64,000 nucleotides of DNA from JACMLD01 sp044227095 (GTDB lineage Bacteria > Bacteroidota > Bacteroidia > Chitinophagales > Chitinophagaceae), in assembly GCA_044227095.1 (NCBI GenBank), contig JBGAFV010000001.1, positions 4,278,001 through 4,342,000 of the forward strand. Direction: 5' to 3'. This document shows, one piece after another, positions 62,601 to 64,000 of the stretch. A program made the position numbers and the translations under genes. The number at the start of each line of letters is the position of its first letter. Position 1 is the stretch's first letter. The notes beneath the pieces are model-generated. The model was given only the letters and a program-made list of their open reading frames with translations. It was not told the DNA's origin and did no database searches.

Positions 62601-62795
62601 TATTCATTACCTGCAAGATTATTTGGAAAAACCGGTATATCAAGATTACGTGTATATGCCACAGCTGAAAACCTGGTTACGTTCACCAATTACTCTGGTT
62701 ATGATCCTGAAGTAGGCGGTGGTGTTTTTGGTATTGATAAAGGCCAGTATCCACAGGCCCGTGCATTCCTAGGTGGCATTCAAATTACATTTTAA
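59688..62795 (+). CDS. SusC/RagA-type TonB-dependent outer-membrane transporter
   Basis: 1035 residues from the ATG at 59688 (MNKILRRGILLLMLFWSAVS). After the signal come a CarboxypepD_reg-like domain (about 22-105, VSGKVSDENNLPVVGASVLI), a TonB-box region (EEVVVVGYGTQRKSNVTGSI), the plug (LQGRVSGVTVMQNSGQPGSA, IRIRGITTFGDG) and a 22-strand barrel ending in FLGGIQITF. It imports a large nutrient, usually a glycan, with energy from TonB. The partner susD follows 17 bp later. Confidence 0.95.
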   Translation: MNKILRRGILLLMLFWSAVSWGQNKTVSGKVSDENNLPVVGASVLIKNSSKGTVTNEKGEFSLSIPASAKTLTISAVGFTQTDVAISGNTVAVSLSKSSSVYEEVVVVGYGTQRKSNVTGSISTVKAKDLENIPNGRIEQALQGRVSGVTVMQNSGQPGSASTIRIRGITTFGDGNNNPLWVVDGIVVDAGGIGYLNQSDIESIEVLKDAASAAIYGTRAATGVILVTTKKGKAGKLTVNYNGYYGIQAPAKVVKVLNATQYATLMNERSVAGGGNVMFPDVSSLGVGTDWQDAIFNHNALKYSNELSLSGGGEKSTFYLSAGMQKTDGIVATDISKYNKQNFRLNSTHKISKIFTFGQTLGYTHQKSTGISTNSEFGGPLSSSLNLDPITKLVITDPLVANGAPYNSNPVIRDANGNPYGISSIVGQEMTNPVAFMQTKLGQYNWSDDFVGNAYLEATIIPGLKVRSTVGAKKAYWGNVGFNPVFYLNATNSNQQNSYGKGENKVFNWNVENIVTYTRAIKDHNFTVLLGQAAYTENIGGYTGVTLFNLPITNYKDASFSFDIPQANRTSGAADMTQHKISSLFARLNYSYQDKYLFTGIIRRDGSTKFGPDKKYGVFPSFSGGWNVHKEQFWQSNKIVNSLKIRGGYGKVGNDNIGDFRYISTVSGGNNYAIGNTGQVTTGYTPFTLDNPGLHWEETTSSDIGFDAQLFSNFSLSVDLYKKTTKGILRTVVIPGYVGVAGNPSANVADMDNKGIEIELGYHKRFGDLNLSVNGNVSYLNNKVTYVAADTNFVAGEASFQSMGAVTRIQVGQPYNAFWGFNRLGVFQNQAQIDNYKSKSGAVIQPDARPGDFQFGDTNGDGVINDLDKVFLGSNIPKFTYGFTINMEYKGFDFMAFAQGAAGNKIFQGLRRLDVGNANFPVKALGRWTGEGTSNDYPRLVSNDPNGNFTKMSTFYLENGDYLRLKLMQIGYSLPARLFGKTGISRLRVYATAENLVTFTNYSGYDPEVGGGVFGIDKGQYPQARAFLGGIQITF

Positions 62796-62812
62796 TCTAC
62801 AAAACTATTTTT

Positions 62813-64000
62813 ATGAAACATATAAGACTCGGTTTTGCATTGATAGCTACAATGACAGCCTCTACAATACTATCGTGCAAAAAAGATTTTGTTACCATTC
62901 AGCCCCAGGGGCAATTCCTTACAACTAACTATTACCAAACAGAAGATCAGGCTTATGCGGCATTGGTATCTGTGTATGATATTTTAAGAAAAAACGCCGG
63001 TGGTTTTGAAAACATGATCACTATGCTGAATGCTGGTTCTGATGACAACTACTCTGGTGGTGGCAACTCATCTGACGGTGCAGGCATCCAATCGTTTTCT
63101 AATTTCACCATTAACTCAAATACTGTTCCCGGCAGTTACTGGAACGATCATTACCAGGGTGTGTTCAGGGCCAATATACTTTTGCAAAAGCTTCCCGGTA
63201 TTACTATGGATGCTTCCAAAAAAGCAAGAATGACTGCAGAGTGTAAATTTCTCCGCGGCCTTTATTACTTTAACCTGGTAAGGTTATTTAAAAATGTTCC
63301 GCTATTGCTGGAACCTTTGAAAACAGAAGACATCTATGCTGTTACACAAGCAGCACCCGCTGATGTATATGCGCAAATAGAAAAAGATCTTACTGATGCC
63401 ATTCCCAGTCTTCCTAATGCTGCAACTGGCGGAGAAGCAGGACGCATTACCAAAGCAGCCGGACAGGCAATGCTTGGCAAAGTATTATTGTATGAAAATA
63501 AAGGTGCGCTTGCAGCAGCACAACTGGCACAGGTAAACGGAACAACTCCCGGCCAGGCTAACCAATACGGAAATAAACTACTTTCCAATTTTGGCGACTT
63601 ATGGGTATTTACGAATAAATTCAATTCTGAATCTATACTGGAAGCCCTTCATACCAACCAGGCAAACTCAGATTGGGGTTTCTGGGGCAGCGGTGCAGAC
63701 GAAGGAAATTCTGTAAACCAAATGGTGGGGCCAAGAAGCTATTCACGCCCTGCAGGCTCTACGGCGCCTGATATTCCTTCCGGCTGGAGCTTCAATACGT
63801 TTACTCAGGATTTTTATGATGCTATTAAATCAGACCCACGCTTTGCTGCTACTGTGTTTGATATGAAAGCACTAAAAACCGCTGGCCAGGCAGATTATAT
63901 TGAAGGCTACCTCAATACTGGTTACTTTATCAATAAATTCATTCCAAGAAGAAGCGATATACGCACAGGGGGTGGCGCATTAGAATTAAACTTCCAGCAA
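62813..64000 (+). CDS. SusD/RagB-type nutrient-binding lipoprotein (partial, cut by window edge)
   Basis: The first 396 codons, open to the window edge. The lipoprotein signal ends ILSC with KKDF after it, typical of SusD. Helical TPR-type segments are visible: YYQTEDQAYAALVSVYDIL, FRANILLQKLPGI, AECKFLRGLYYFNLVRLF and RITKAAGQAMLGKVLLYEN. It should sit on the cell surface over the SusC barrel as a lid that binds the substrate. The third part is missing, so the glycan is not indicated. Confidence 0.95.
   Translation, partial: MKHIRLGFALIATMTASTILSCKKDFVTIQPQGQFLTTNYYQTEDQAYAALVSVYDILRKNAGGFENMITMLNAGSDDNYSGGGNSSDGAGIQSFSNFTINSNTVPGSYWNDHYQGVFRANILLQKLPGITMDASKKARMTAECKFLRGLYYFNLVRLFKNVPLLLEPLKTEDIYAVTQAAPADVYAQIEKDLTDAIPSLPNAATGGEAGRITKAAGQAMLGKVLLYENKGALAAAQLAQVNGTTPGQANQYGNKLLSNFGDLWVFTNKFNSESILEALHTNQANSDWGFWGSGADEGNSVNQMVGPRSYSRPAGSTAPDIPSGWSFNTFTQDFYDAIKSDPRFAATVFDMKALKTAGQADYIEGYLNTGYFINKFIPRRSDIRTGGGALELNFQQ

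Overview
The window is about 64 kb of a Bacteroidota chromosome, most likely a Chitinophagaceae-type organism. This rests on the SusC/SusD pair at the right end, a type IX secretion (T9SS) C-terminal sorting domain, many short secreted proteins and Bacteroidota lipoproteins (Ser/Ala-Cys-Lys N termini), a triple-tyrosine (Y_Y_Y) LuxR-type sensor-regulator, families such as DUF4136, DUF6515 and DUF4907, a low-to-moderate G+C content and weak Shine-Dalgarno sequences. No tRNA, rRNA, CRISPR array, integrase or intact transposase gene was recognised.

Layout. 1-13 kb is ordinary chromosome: an ABC ATPase (cut by the edge), a CAP-domain protein, a DUF2520 Rossmann protein, alpha/beta hydrolases, a GH51 arabinofuranosidase, a multi-PAS histidine kinase overlapping its single-domain response regulator, an HExxH protein and an ECF42-type sigma factor with its DGPF (YCII) partner. 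13.2-17.5 kb is accessory: a two-gene operon ending in a DUF4041/GIY-YIG (T5orf172) protein, bracketed by imperfect 37-bp direct repeats, then a 21-bp tandem array, gene-end remnants and REP-like repeats. 17.5-26.3 kb carries envelope genes (DcaP-like porin, UPF0114 protein, CPA1 Na+/H+ antiporter, DUF4136, OmpA and DUF6515 proteins). 26.3-31.2 kb holds a repeat cluster, then small enzymes and secreted proteins.

31.2-45 kb is an AT-rich accessory stretch of small genes, mostly on the minus strand: an exported papain-like protease, a frameshifted gene, membrane proteins, an AraC regulator, a C10 (streptopain-like) cysteine protease followed by two paralogous lipoproteins, a second copy of the 21-bp array next to an intact fibronectin-III gene, and a two-gene TIR + SLATT operon. 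The TIR/SLATT pair is the best candidate for a little-described anti-phage or abortive-infection system: a TIR protein with a helical middle and a cupin-like C-terminal region, overlapping by 10 bp a two-TM SLATT protein of the class proposed to be membrane effectors.

45-64 kb returns to host-type functions: a beta-propeller lectin-like protein, a PLD-superfamily protein with one altered HKD motif, a giant CBM9/FN3/PA14/sorbosone-dehydrogenase T9SS cargo, a heptaheme cytochrome c, and a divergently placed membrane LuxR-type regulator next to a susCD pair that runs off the right end. Dispersed repeats (REP-like hairpins, a 163-bp element with 15-bp terminal inverted repeats, a 98-bp tandem repeat and a three-copy repeat ahead of the cytochrome gene) fill most large intergenic gaps.
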